Shown one piece after another: positions 1-8,901 of a stretch of 64,000 nucleotides of DNA; within the stretch, counting starts at the first letter, position 1; each line of letters begins with the position of its first letter. Made by a program: the position numbers and the translations under genes. The notes under the pieces are model-generated. The model saw nothing but the letters and a program-made list of their open reading frames with translations. It ran no database searches and was not told the DNA's origin. Location of the stretch: the NCBI GenBank assembly GCA_963922335.1, contig CAWUIB010000010.1, positions 1 to 64,000 on the forward strand, read 5' to 3'. The DNA comes from CALBPI01 sp963922335. Its GTDB lineage: Bacteria > Pseudomonadota > Gammaproteobacteria > Steroidobacterales > Woeseiaceae.

Positions 1-1643
1 CGGCGCGCGGCCCACGCGCCGAGCGTCCCAGCATGGCGGAGATCGCGACGGCGTTGGAAGTGGCCGGGGTCACACGATCGCAGATTGATCTCAGAGCTTT
101 GGAAGTTCGGTTGCGCCGCCCGGCATCTTCGATCGCGGGTGCTGAGCCGGCGCCGCTGCCCGCGTTGCCGCATGGCGCCTTCGAGCGCGATGTACCTGTG
201 CAGGAGTCGTCGGGCGTTTCACCGATGACATTGGTCGGCGGTCTTGTCGGCGTACTTCTGTTCGGTTTCTTGTTTACGCAGGGTTTGCAGTGGTTCACAC
301 GCGATGAAGCGCCTTTGCCGACCGAAACACAAGAGACAACGGAAAGTGAAGGCGTCGGCGATACCGATGATTCGGTGGATGCGGCTGCAAGCGAGTCCGA
401 TGCGAACGAAGAAGCGATCGCCGCGCAACGTCGCGCAGTCGATGAGCTCGTCTCTGAGCTGCTAGCGCTCGACGACGGTTTGACCGAGCGCGCAGTATCC
501 ATTTGGGGCGGCGTCGCTTATGAATCCGGAAAGGCGCGCTACGAGGAAGGTGATCGCGCCTATCTCGCTCGCGATTTTGAGCTTGCAGAAACACGATACC
601 GGGAGGCCATCGCTTTGCTCGAGCCGTTGGTGGCGCTTGCAGACACTGAGTATCAGCGCGCCATGGACAACGGCGAGGCAGCGTTTTTTGCGGAAGACTC
701 GGTCGCGGCGATTGCGGCCTATGAGCGTGCATTACAAATCACGCCCGGTGACACCGTTGCTACGGCAGCATTGGAGCGAGCAACGCGACTTGACGATGTT
801 TTGGTCGCGACGCGGCGCGCCCGCGAATTCGAAGCAGCTGGTGAGCTCATCGCGGCGCGCGACGGATATCAGGCTGCGCTCGATCTCGACGCACAATGGC
901 AACCGGCCTTGGAGGGACGTACGCGAATGAATGTAGCGATTCGCGAGGACCGTTTTGCCACCCGGATGTCGGAGGGTTTCGCGGCGCTGGCCGCCAATAA
1001 TTTTGAAGCGGCGCGCCGTGCGTTCGGTGCCGCACGTGATGTGCGCAATGATCCGTCCGTCGCCGACGCATTGCTGCAGGTCAGGCTTGCAGAACGGCAG
1101 GCGGAGCTCGAATCAGCGCTCGAACGAGGCGCTGACCTTGAGGCATCCGAGGCCTGGTTCGATGCCAGAGATGTCTATGCCAAGCTTCTGGAGGATGACC
1201 CGAACCTCAACGTTGCGCGTGAGGGTCTTGCTCGATCACAAGATCGCATCGATTTGTTGGCGCGTTCCCAGTCGTATCTCGACAACCCCGACCAGTTATC
1301 CGATATCAATGCACTTCGCGCCGCGTCGAGACTGCTTACCCAAATGGATGAGGTAGCGCCGCGTGGCCCTGCGTTCGCGACGCGCATGGAAGCACTGTCT
1401 GAGTTGCTAAAACGTGCGGCGATTCCGGTCTCGGTGACCTTGCGTTCGGATGGCGAGACCGAAATTACTGTCCTCCGGGTTGCACAACTCGGCACCATTA
1501 CCGAAACCGAACTGCGGTTGCGCCCGGGGCTGTACACTGTGGTCGGCTCGCGGCGTGGATTCAAAGACGCACGGGCCCAGTTTCGCGTGATTTCCGGACA
1601 GTCTCCGGAGCCTGTATACCTCGCCTGTGAGCAGCCGATATGA
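1..1643 (+). CDS. Ser/Thr protein kinase C-terminal part fused to membrane-anchored TPR region (5' end outside window)
   Basis: The reading frame is open to the first base. The codons before the ATG at 33 read ...RAERPSMAEIATAL, which is the pattern closing a Hanks-type Ser/Thr kinase C-lobe (the conserved Arg of subdomain XI followed by a final helix). I therefore read this as the tail of a larger kinase, not a gene starting at 33. After it come a linker, one transmembrane helix (about residues 65-87 counted from the ATG at 33), an acidic stretch, and a periplasmic helical region of TPR-like repeats up to about residue 430. The last 75 residues are beta-rich and PEGA-like. The stop overlaps the next start by 4 bases (ATGA), so translation is probably coupled. 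The probable role is a receptor kinase that phosphorylates cytosolic parts of the downstream FHA proteins. Kinase identity is inferred from a short remnant; the TM plus TPR architecture is clear. Confidence 0.75.
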   Translation, partial: ARGPRAERPSMAEIATALEVAGVTRSQIDLRALEVRLRRPASSIAGAEPAPLPALPHGAFERDVPVQESSGVSPMTLVGGLVGVLLFGFLFTQGLQWFTRDEAPLPTETQETTESEGVGDTDDSVDAAASESDANEEAIAAQRRAVDELVSELLALDDGLTERAVSIWGGVAYESGKARYEEGDRAYLARDFELAETRYREAIALLEPLVALADTEYQRAMDNGEAAFFAEDSVAAIAAYERALQITPGDTVATAALERATRLDDVLVATRRAREFEAAGELIAARDGYQAALDLDAQWQPALEGRTRMNVAIREDRFATRMSEGFAALAANNFEAARRAFGAARDVRNDPSVADALLQVRLAERQAELESALERGADLEASEAWFDARDVYAKLLEDDPNLNVAREGLARSQDRIDLLARSQSYLDNPDQLSDINALRAASRLLTQMDEVAPRGPAFATRMEALSELLKRAAIPVSVTLRSDGETEITVLRVAQLGTITETELRLRPGLYTVVGSRRGFKDARAQFRVISGQSPEPVYLACEQPI

Positions 1644-4075
1644 CGACAACCCTGATCCGGTGGCAACACGGCGATAGCGAGAGAAGTTTCGATACGCAGG
1701 ACCTGCCGCTTCTGATCGGTACCTCTGCATCAGCCGATATTCGGATCAGTGGCCCCGGCGGGCAGTCGCTTGCGCAGCTCGACGTTGTCGACGATCGCGT
1801 GATTCTCCAGCCGCTGCTGAAACCCTCGCCGATGCAGCTCGACGGCGCTGAGCTTGTTGCTTCGACAACCCTGAGCGACGGTCAGTTGTTGTCCGTATTC
1901 GGACTGGATTTGCGCATCGAGATCGATGGCAACGATCTCCTGGTCGTGCAGGACAGTTCGGCTGGTCAATTCGAAACGCAACCGCCGGAGCTTGCAAGCG
2001 CTGCCGAAGACGCCCCTATCGAGGCGCAGGTTTGGCAGCCGGCCGCAACCGATGTGCCGGTAGAAAAACGCGGGCGTGGTGTATGGATTGCGATCGGGAC
2101 GGGGCTTGCAACGCTGTTGGGCGTTGCTCTGTGGTTCACGACATCGATTCCGGTCCGGGTAGAAACCGCACCGGTCATGGTGGATGAAATCGAGGTTACC
2201 GGTCCCGGGTTTCCGTTGAAGGTCGGTGAGCGTTTCCTGATGCGCCGGGGTGTTTACCAGCTGGCCTTTGAAGCGCCGGGCTACCGACCTTTTCGCAAGC
2301 GGGTGGAAATCACAGGCGATACCTCGGTGTTGCTGTTCGATCTTGAGCCGTTGCCCGGATCCTTAGATATCGTGACGGATGTACCGGACGCCACGGTGAC
2401 ACTGCAGAGCGCGGCCGGCGAGCGAGTGGTTGGTTCCGCGCCTGCACGATTCGATGGACTGTTGCCCGGCAACTATTCGTTGCGGGTCGATGCCCCGGGT
2501 TTTCTCCCGTGGGAGGATTCGATCGCGGTGGTTGGGCTTGAGCAATCGCAGCGGCTCGAGGTGGATCTGGTGGAGGATGCTGGTTGGGTCGAGGTAGCAA
2601 CCACCCCTTCAGGCGCAAGCGTATACCTTGTAGACCCAGAGGGTGAAAACCGTTTGTTATCGGGTGCGACGCCCGGCGTAATCCGGATTCCCTCTGGAAA
2701 GCAGACGGTACTCTATCAGCTGGACGGGTATAAGCCGGCGGAGCGCAGCTATCAGGTTGCCGCCAATGCCGGTGGTGTCGCGGCGCCCATCATCTTCGAG
2801 CCTGCGGATGCCACGTTGCGCGTGGTTACGCGTCCTTCCGGTGCGAGCATTACGATCAATGGTCGTTACCGAGGCCGATCGCCGGTGACGCTCGCGCTGG
2901 ACCCGGGTCGACGCTACAACGTCCAGGTTGCAAGGTCTGGCTACGCAACGGCGACGCGCAGGTTGACGCTGGATGCGGCCGAACGACGCAATCTCAACAT
3001 CAGTCTCAGCGCACAGATCGGCACGGTCACGGTTCGCGCGATTCCCACCGATGCCGAGATTTTCATCAACGGGCGCTCCGTGGGCACAGGGACCGTGCAA
3101 CTCGAGTTACCCGCCGAGCCGCACCGAATTGCCGTGCGTAAATCCGGCTATGCAGAGTGGACGGGTTCGGTGACACCTCGTGCTGGTCTCGAGCAAACTG
3201 TGGATGCGCGCATGATGACCGAAGAGGAGGCGCGTCTTGCGAGCATCCAGCAGACACTGGAGACGGAAAACGGGCACGTACTGCGCTATGTGACAGGCGG
3301 CAGCTTCCAACGCGGTTCATCCCGGCGCGAGCCTGACCGGCGCAGCAACGAGGCGCTTCGCGATGTGCGCATCTCGCGTGCGTTCTATATCTCCACTCAC
3401 GAAGTCAGCAATGAACAATTTAGTGTGTTCAAGCGTGAACATGTGCGCGGTGGCGATGTCTACCCTTCATTGGCTGGTGACAAAAACCCGGTGGTGAACG
3501 TGAGCTGGCAGGATGCCGCTGCGTACTGCAACTGGCTGAGTGCCGAGGAGGGATTAGAGCCAGCCTACGTCGGTGAGTACGGTGTCCTGCGTGCTGCGGA
3601 ACGTGCGACGAACGGTTACCGATTGCCGACTGAGGCAGAATGGGTCTGGGTGGCCCGATATGGCGGCCAAGCCAGTTCGCCGCTCCGGTTTGGGTGGGGG
3701 TCGGCACTGCCGCCTCCGCAAAAGTCGGTGAATTTGGCTGATGAATCCAGCGATGCGCTACTGAACAATATGGTATTCGGTTATAACGATGGCTATCCGT
3801 CGACATCTCCGGTGGGTAGCTTCAAACCGAACCGCCTCGGTTTGTTCGACCTGGATGGGAATGTGCGCGAATGGATGCACGATTTTTATGAGGTGTCGCC
3901 CCCGGATGTGACACTGATCGATCCAATGGGGCCGCCACGTGGCACTTCGCGTGTGATCCGCGGCGCGGGCTGGCGCGATGCCAACGTGCAGTCGTTGCGC
4001 TTGGCCAGTCGGACCTCGGGTAGTGGTCCGGAGATTGATGTCGGATTCCGGATAGTGAGGCCAGCGCCGCGATAA
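1640..4075 (+). CDS. FHA-like / PEGA-repeat / sulfatase-modifying-factor-like membrane protein
   Basis: 811 residues. Residues 1-105 look like a degenerate FHA fold (LLIGTSASADIRI, then short beta strands). A transmembrane helix lies at about 148-167, followed by at least four PEGA-type beta repeats (about 220-530, each with a PSGA or PTDA turn and a GY near the end). A C-terminal formylglycine-generating-enzyme / SUMF1-type domain covers about 545-811: GGSFQRGS, THEVSN, NPVVNVSW, YRLPTEAEW, GNVREW, RGAGW and GFRIVRP. The cysteine pair that makes true FGEs catalytic is missing near the C-terminal RGAGW segment, so the domain is more likely a binding module. The topology would put the FHA-like head in the cytoplasm and the PEGA and SUMF1-like parts in the periplasm. 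The gene is coupled to the kinase gene before it. Domain calls are confident; function is inferred. Confidence 0.85.
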   Translation: MTTTLIRWQHGDSERSFDTQDLPLLIGTSASADIRISGPGGQSLAQLDVVDDRVILQPLLKPSPMQLDGAELVASTTLSDGQLLSVFGLDLRIEIDGNDLLVVQDSSAGQFETQPPELASAAEDAPIEAQVWQPAATDVPVEKRGRGVWIAIGTGLATLLGVALWFTTSIPVRVETAPVMVDEIEVTGPGFPLKVGERFLMRRGVYQLAFEAPGYRPFRKRVEITGDTSVLLFDLEPLPGSLDIVTDVPDATVTLQSAAGERVVGSAPARFDGLLPGNYSLRVDAPGFLPWEDSIAVVGLEQSQRLEVDLVEDAGWVEVATTPSGASVYLVDPEGENRLLSGATPGVIRIPSGKQTVLYQLDGYKPAERSYQVAANAGGVAAPIIFEPADATLRVVTRPSGASITINGRYRGRSPVTLALDPGRRYNVQVARSGYATATRRLTLDAAERRNLNISLSAQIGTVTVRAIPTDAEIFINGRSVGTGTVQLELPAEPHRIAVRKSGYAEWTGSVTPRAGLEQTVDARMMTEEEARLASIQQTLETENGHVLRYVTGGSFQRGSSRREPDRRSNEALRDVRISRAFYISTHEVSNEQFSVFKREHVRGGDVYPSLAGDKNPVVNVSWQDAAAYCNWLSAEEGLEPAYVGEYGVLRAAERATNGYRLPTEAEWVWVARYGGQASSPLRFGWGSALPPPQKSVNLADESSDALLNNMVFGYNDGYPSTSPVGSFKPNRLGLFDLDGNVREWMHDFYEVSPPDVTLIDPMGPPRGTSRVIRGAGWRDANVQSLRLASRTSGSGPEIDVGFRIVRPAPR

Positions 4076-4096
4076 GCCGGCGAGGAGCAGAGTGTC

Positions 4097-4492
4097 GTGA
4101 AACCTGTAGTACCGATCTGGACTTTGTTTGCGTACGGCGCGGTTGGTGCATTGACCTTTGTGGCGACCGATTTTGTGTTCCAGCCATCGGACACCGTTGC
4201 GGTTGCCACACTTCAAGATTCGGCACCCTCCGAGACTTCAGGCGGCGAAAGCACGCCGACCCAGGACACGACACCACGACCGATGAGCGCAGAGGAAGAG
4301 GCGGAGTTGCTGGAGGGTGTGGAAGGGTTTTCGCCCGATGAACCGGACCCGGATGCGATTCGTGAGGGCGATGAAGCGGTGGATCAAATCCTCTCCGAAC
4401 TCGAATTGATCTACGAGGAATCGGACGACAACTTCATACCGACTGAACCTGTCTCACCGGACACTACTATCGATTTTCCGACCGATATCTGA
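4097..4492 (+). CDS. Small acidic single-pass membrane protein, unknown function
   Basis: 131 residues from a GTG at 4097, with GAGG about 10 bases upstream. I do not recognise a family. One N-terminal helix (about residues 8-30) would anchor it, leaving a roughly 100-residue tail that is extremely rich in Asp, Glu, Thr, Ser and Pro and is probably periplasmic and disordered. It lies 21 bases after the PEGA gene and 16 bases before the MotA/ExbB-like gene, so it belongs to the same operon. An accessory or adaptor role in that envelope complex is a guess from position. Confidence 0.75.
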   Translation: MKPVVPIWTLFAYGAVGALTFVATDFVFQPSDTVAVATLQDSAPSETSGGESTPTQDTTPRPMSAEEEAELLEGVEGFSPDEPDPDAIREGDEAVDQILSELELIYEESDDNFIPTEPVSPDTTIDFPTDI

Positions 4493-4508
4493 CTGGAGTC
4501 AGAACCTA

Positions 4509-5315
4509 ATGCAGAAAAAAAATATTCCCGTTGAGTTTGTATTTCAGCTGTTCGCATTGGCGATAGCGATCGTCATCGTGCACGGATTCTGGGTATCGGT
4601 CGTGCGCCCCAGTGCCGCCGAGCATATCGAAGCGCAAAACCTTGCTGTGGAACAAAACCCGGATCATGTTCGCGAGCGCTCGGTCTGGGTATTGATTAAG
4701 GATTTTGAGCAGGAAGCTTGTTTCGTTTTGATGCTGTGGGCGCTAGCGATCATGGGTTACAAGGCAAATCGTCTTGTCCGGGAAAGGCAGTTGCTGGATC
4801 GCAATCTGGTTTCCGTAGCGGACGGGATGAGGGTGTTACCCGAGGATACGCGAGAATTTTCGCGTCAAATCCAGTCTCTCGATGACGATACTAGGAAGAT
4901 GCTGTTACCGCGTGCGCTGTTGAATGCGTTGCAACGTTTCTCGTCCACGCGGAACGTGCAGGATGTTGCTTCATCGACCCACACGATATGCGAATCCGAG
5001 GCTGACCGGTTGGAGTCTGAACTCGCGATGATTCGCTACATTTCATGGGCGATCCCGTCAGTCGGGTTTATCGGCACCGTACGAGGTATCGGTGATGCGC
5101 TAGGGCAGGCAGATCGTGCGGTTCAGGGCGATATTGCTGGGGTCACTCAGTCTTTGGGTGTCGCGTTCAACTCGACCTTCATCGCGTTGATGATCAGCAT
5201 CTTCCTGATGTTCCTTGTGCATCAGCTGCAACTGATGCAGGAGCGACTCGTCTTTGATACCGAGCATTACTGCGATGAGCGATTGGTGCGACACATGTAT
5301 GCGGAGCATAGCTGA
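4509..5315 (+). CDS. MotA/TolQ/ExbB-family proton channel protein
   Basis: 268 residues with four hydrophobic helices (about 9-31, 65-82, 182-205 and 217-242). The last two carry the family signature: IPSVGFIGTVRGIGDALG, then GVAFNSTFIALMIS. Between helices 2 and 3 is a cytoplasmic helical region of about 100 residues, as in MotA and ExbB. Known members form a pentameric stator that drives a dimeric TolR/ExbD/MotB partner using the proton gradient. No ordinary ExbD or MotB lies beside it. Instead the two vWA proteins at 6673 and 7780 carry stator-like N-terminal helices and are the likely partners. Confidence 0.9.
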   Translation: MQKKNIPVEFVFQLFALAIAIVIVHGFWVSVVRPSAAEHIEAQNLAVEQNPDHVRERSVWVLIKDFEQEACFVLMLWALAIMGYKANRLVRERQLLDRNLVSVADGMRVLPEDTREFSRQIQSLDDDTRKMLLPRALLNALQRFSSTRNVQDVASSTHTICESEADRLESELAMIRYISWAIPSVGFIGTVRGIGDALGQADRAVQGDIAGVTQSLGVAFNSTFIALMISIFLMFLVHQLQLMQERLVFDTEHYCDERLVRHMYAEHS

Positions 5316-5323
5316 GCGGTCCA

Positions 5324-6673
5324 TTGAGTTTAGTTATTGATCTCAACGACGCCGGAATTCGACTGGCGGATGGCACAAACCATCACCCGGTCGCACCCGG
5401 ATTCGCGCTACTGAAAGACCGTAGCGTCGAAGTCAGTGGTGCAAGCGCGCGTGCAACCTCACGTTTGCATCCGCGGCGCACACAGGCCGACTTCTGGTAT
5501 CGACTCGATACCCTGCCAATTACCAATTTTGAGCCACTCACACGGGCCGATTTGGCGGCGAATCAATTAGGTACTCTGCTTGAGCGCGTCCCGCAGGAGC
5601 AACGGGCAGGGATGATCGTTGTGCCACCTTTCATGGATCGCACCGCCCTCGGTTTGCTGCAGGGGATCTGCCAGGCGCTTGGATTCCGAATCACCGCGCT
5701 TGTCGATGCAGCCACCGCGGCCACGCGGCAACGCTACGTAGATGTTGTACCGCTGCATCTTGAGATTGGACTGCATTGCGCATGGGTCGCCAAGCTGCGT
5801 CAAACCAGTAACGCTACAACGCTTGAAGACGTCCAGATTCTTGAGGGCAGTGGACTACTCGCACTGTACGACTCCTGGATCCGATGGTTCTCCTCGGAGT
5901 TCGTGCGTCAGTCGCGGTTTGATCCCCTGCACAGCGCTCCCTCAGAGCAAGCGCTGTTTGATGCGTTGCCGGAATGGCTCATCGCTGTGACCGAGTCCGA
6001 ACAACAAACACTCGTGCTCGATGTGCAGGACAATCAATACTCGATCGAGGTCAGCCAGGTAGATGTGGTCAATGTGGTTTTCGATCATTACCAGCGGATT
6101 GCTGATCTTTCGCGGGCAATGTTGGCGAGTGGTGAGACGCCAGTGTTTCAGTTGCGTGATGAGACGGCAGCCTTGCCGGGTCTCGCTGATCTTCTCGTTG
6201 CTCGAGTTGGCGGCAGCTACGTGGCGCTACCGGACGAGGCGATGGTTGACGGTGTGCTGGCTCGCCGCGGCCGCATCGACGAGGACGCAACTCGGGTGGT
6301 TCGCGAGCTGCCGGTCGAGGGCGAAGTCGCCGGATTGATTACCGACGATATCCCCGTTCATGGCGTGCCGACGCACATCCTGTTTGGTGAGTCCGCTTAC
6401 TCTCTTAGTCAGGCGCCCCTGGTCATCGGTAACGGAGGCGCACCGGGTCTGGAGCGTTACCTTGCATTAGACGGCGGTCTGGCTGGTGTGTCCGGTGTGC
6501 ATTGTGAGTTGTCGGTCGAGGGTGGACAGTGTCTCCTGGTTGACCGGTCGCGGTACGGCACGTTCCTCAACGGCAGCCGTATCAACGGCAGTGCCGCGCT
6601 TCGTGCAGGCGATACCATCAGAGTAGGTACGCCGGGGCAGGAGCTGTTTCTGATTCGGGAGGAACATTTCTGA
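5324..6673 (+). CDS. Degenerate Hsp70/actin-like protein with C-terminal FHA domain
   Basis: 449 residues. The only plausible start is TTG at 5324, because an in-frame TAG sits at 5309 with no ATG or GTG after it. The N-terminus (VIDLNDAGIRL) resembles the phosphate-1 loop of the actin/Hsp70 ATPase fold. The segment around 95-145 (VVPPF..R..LGLLQGICQALGF...VDAATAA) resembles the corresponding Hsp70 lobe, but the second phosphate loop lacks the Gly-rich DxGxGT motif, so ATPase activity is doubtful. Residues about 345-447 are a good FHA domain with GVSGVHCEL and DRSRYGTFLNG, which in known FHA domains bind phosphothreonine. It has no signal peptide or membrane helix, so it is cytosolic. It is the natural reader for the kinase at the start of the operon. 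Its stop shares one base with the next start (TGATG). Confidence 0.8.
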   Translation: MSLVIDLNDAGIRLADGTNHHPVAPGFALLKDRSVEVSGASARATSRLHPRRTQADFWYRLDTLPITNFEPLTRADLAANQLGTLLERVPQEQRAGMIVVPPFMDRTALGLLQGICQALGFRITALVDAATAATRQRYVDVVPLHLEIGLHCAWVAKLRQTSNATTLEDVQILEGSGLLALYDSWIRWFSSEFVRQSRFDPLHSAPSEQALFDALPEWLIAVTESEQQTLVLDVQDNQYSIEVSQVDVVNVVFDHYQRIADLSRAMLASGETPVFQLRDETAALPGLADLLVARVGGSYVALPDEAMVDGVLARRGRIDEDATRVVRELPVEGEVAGLITDDIPVHGVPTHILFGESAYSLSQAPLVIGNGGAPGLERYLALDGGLAGVSGVHCELSVEGGQCLLVDRSRYGTFLNGSRINGSAALRAGDTIRVGTPGQELFLIREEHF

Positions 6674-7770
6674 TGGCCCGCAGACGTCGTGAAGCTCAGA
6701 GTTTCAATATGTCGTTCCTCGACTGTATGAGTTGTGGTTTCGGCGCTGTCGTCCTGTTCTTCATGATCATCAACGCGACGGTCAAGGACCAGACGCCACC
6801 GGTGCCCGAAGATGTTCAGAACGAGGTCCGCAAGGTCGAGATCGAAGTCCTGAACGGCCGTCGAAACCTTGTGCGGTTGCGCAACACGTTGGCAGACACG
6901 CAAGATGAGATTGTGCGCTCCGATTCCGAGGCGGCAGAGCTCGCCGAGCGCATCAAGGCGATCAAAGAGGATCTCGCGCAGTTCGATGCGTCCACGATTG
7001 CGAAGCGCGACAGCATCGAGGATCTGCAGGCAGACATTCAGCAGCTTGAAAATGCGAAGAAGCGGTTGGCGGCATCGAGCGATGACAGTGGCCCGTCAGG
7101 TGACAACGTTCGTGGCGTTATCGGCGACGGTCAGCGTCAGTATCTCACCGGTCTGAGAGTCGGCGGCGAGAGAACGGTGATTCTCGTTGACACCTCGGCG
7201 AGTATGTTGGACGACACGATTGTTGGTGTAATTCGGCGTCGGGTTCAACCCAAAGAGCGGCGGTTGAGAGCGGCAAAGTGGCGGCAAACGGTTGCGTCTG
7301 TCGACTGGCTGACTTCCCAGTTGAGACCGGGTTCCCAGTTCCAGATTTTCAAATTTAATGAGACCACTGAGTCGCTCGTGCCCGATTCCGAAGGCAAGTG
7401 GCAGGACGTTGATGATGCGAGCGCGCTCAATAGTGCGATCCGCGAGCTGCGAGATCTTTCACCCGAGGGTGGCACCAATCTCTACAAGGCGTTTGAGGCC
7501 GTAGACCGGCTGAATCCCAAACCCGACAATATCGTGCTCCTGATCGATGGATTACCCACAAAGGGTCGAGAGGAGAACGACGAGCGGACAATCAGTGAGA
7601 ACGATCGGCAGTTGCTGTTCCTGGAGGCGGCACGCCTATTGCCGGGGCGAGTCCCCGTCAACGTGCTGATGTACCAAATGGAAGGCGAGTATCGCGCGGC
7701 CGTGTTGTTCTGGCAGCTCGCTTATCGTTCGGGTGGCTCGTACATGTCGGTCAGCGACGACTGGCCATAG
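6673..7770 (+). CDS. vWA-domain protein with ExbD/MotB-like N-terminal helix (first copy)
   Basis: 365 residues. A basic N-terminus (MARRRR) leads into one transmembrane helix that begins SFLDCMSCGFGAVVLFF. The Asp at position 17 sits where ExbD, TolR and MotB carry their proton-binding Asp. A coiled coil follows (about 50-135), then a von Willebrand A domain (about 158-360) with a metal-site DTSAS, GGTNLYKAF and LLIDGLPTKG. The domain should lie in the periplasm. The gene overlaps the FHA gene by one base and is followed 9 bases later by a paralogue of the same architecture. The likely role is stator partner of the MotA/ExbB-like protein, with vWA replacing the usual peptidoglycan-binding or TonB-contacting domain. 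The architecture is seen; the partnership is inferred. Confidence 0.85.
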   Translation: MARRRREAQSFNMSFLDCMSCGFGAVVLFFMIINATVKDQTPPVPEDVQNEVRKVEIEVLNGRRNLVRLRNTLADTQDEIVRSDSEAAELAERIKAIKEDLAQFDASTIAKRDSIEDLQADIQQLENAKKRLAASSDDSGPSGDNVRGVIGDGQRQYLTGLRVGGERTVILVDTSASMLDDTIVGVIRRRVQPKERRLRAAKWRQTVASVDWLTSQLRPGSQFQIFKFNETTESLVPDSEGKWQDVDDASALNSAIRELRDLSPEGGTNLYKAFEAVDRLNPKPDNIVLLIDGLPTKGREENDERTISENDRQLLFLEAARLLPGRVPVNVLMYQMEGEYRAAVLFWQLAYRSGGSYMSVSDDWP

Positions 7771-7779
7771 GAGAGACGG

Positions 7780-8784
7780 ATGGCACGCAGAAAACGCGGC
7801 GAAACAGAGACATTCAGCCTGTCTTTCCTGGACTGCATTTGCTGTGGCTTCGGCGCCGTAGTGTTGTTGCTCGTCCTCACCCGTATCTACGATCCTGCGA
7901 CGCTCGAACGACCTCCGGAGGAGCTTGAAGGGCTGATCGAGCAGCTCGAGGATACGTTGTTCGAGATTCGCGGCGAGAGTACGCGCCTTGAGGCGAGACT
8001 CAAGGGTGTTATCGATCAGCAAGTGATCAGCCAGGAGCTTGTCTACGACCTTCGCGGTGAGCTGTCGCGTTTGCGCGGTGAATTCGAGGCAAAGGCGGGG
8101 GATGCGACGATTGCCGGAGAGACTGTCGGTGAGCTTCTATCGGCTCGGCAGCGATTGACCGAAGAGATGCGTCGACTCGCTGCTCGCGCAAAAGAGCAAA
8201 AGCCGGGTGGTGCGGTTGGCGGCATTCCGGTCGACAGTGAATACATCATCTTTATTATCGACACTTCTGGAAGCATGCGTCAGTTCAACTGGGGGTTGGT
8301 GCTGCGCAAGATCAATGAAGTGTTGAACGCCTATCCGCGGGTGCGTGGCATTCAAATCATGAATGACAACGGCGCTTATATGTTCGGACAATTTGCGCGT
8401 ACCTGGATGACGGACTCCGCGCAACTGCGACGATCGATCGCGGGTCGCATGGCCACCTGGGATGCATTCAGTGATTCGAATCCCGCCGATGGCATCGCTG
8501 CGGCGATCAGAACCTTCTGGTCGGCTGATAAACGCATCAGCCTCTATGTTTTTGGTGATGACTTCAGTGGCAACTCGATCAAGCAAGTGGTCGATGGCGT
8601 TGCGTCAATCAACAAGCCCGACGCCGCAGGTCGACCACGCGTGCGCATTCACGCACTGGGCTTTCCGATCGGCTTCGGTGGTCTTGGTTCCAGCGATAAT
8701 CGCTCCACGAAGTTTGCCGCACTGATGCGCGAGCTTTGTCGTCGCAATGGCGGCACCTTCGTCGCGTTGACCGAGCGCGGCTAG
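7780..8784 (+). CDS. vWA-domain protein with ExbD/MotB-like N-terminal helix (second copy)
   Basis: 334 residues, the same layout as the protein before it: MARRKRG, a transmembrane helix starting SFLDCICCGFGAVVLLL with Asp at 18 and a Cys-x2-Cys pair, a coiled coil (about 45-135), and a vWA domain (about 150-330) with DTSGSMRQF and LYVFGDDFSG. It diverges strongly from the first copy outside the N-terminal helix, so the two may form a heterodimer inside a pentameric channel. A Shine-Dalgarno-like GGAGAGACGG precedes the ATG. This is the last gene before a 117-base gap, which probably ends the operon core. Confidence 0.85.
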   Translation: MARRKRGETETFSLSFLDCICCGFGAVVLLLVLTRIYDPATLERPPEELEGLIEQLEDTLFEIRGESTRLEARLKGVIDQQVISQELVYDLRGELSRLRGEFEAKAGDATIAGETVGELLSARQRLTEEMRRLAARAKEQKPGGAVGGIPVDSEYIIFIIDTSGSMRQFNWGLVLRKINEVLNAYPRVRGIQIMNDNGAYMFGQFARTWMTDSAQLRRSIAGRMATWDAFSDSNPADGIAAAIRTFWSADKRISLYVFGDDFSGNSIKQVVDGVASINKPDAAGRPRVRIHALGFPIGFGGLGSSDNRSTKFAALMRELCRRNGGTFVALTERG

Positions 8785-8901
8785 GCGCCACAATTCGCCA
8801 CAATCGCTCGTTTTTGTATCCCGGAATTCTGCGGTATGTCGCCATTTCCGCAGGGCTAAATGTATCCCGTAGAAGCAATACTCTGACACGGGAGAAAGAC
8901 A

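Noticed and set aside
1640..4075. Reading the SUMF1-like domain as an active formylglycine-generating enzyme
   Set aside because: The catalytic Cys pair is not visible and no sulfatase gene is near, so I call it a non-catalytic relative.
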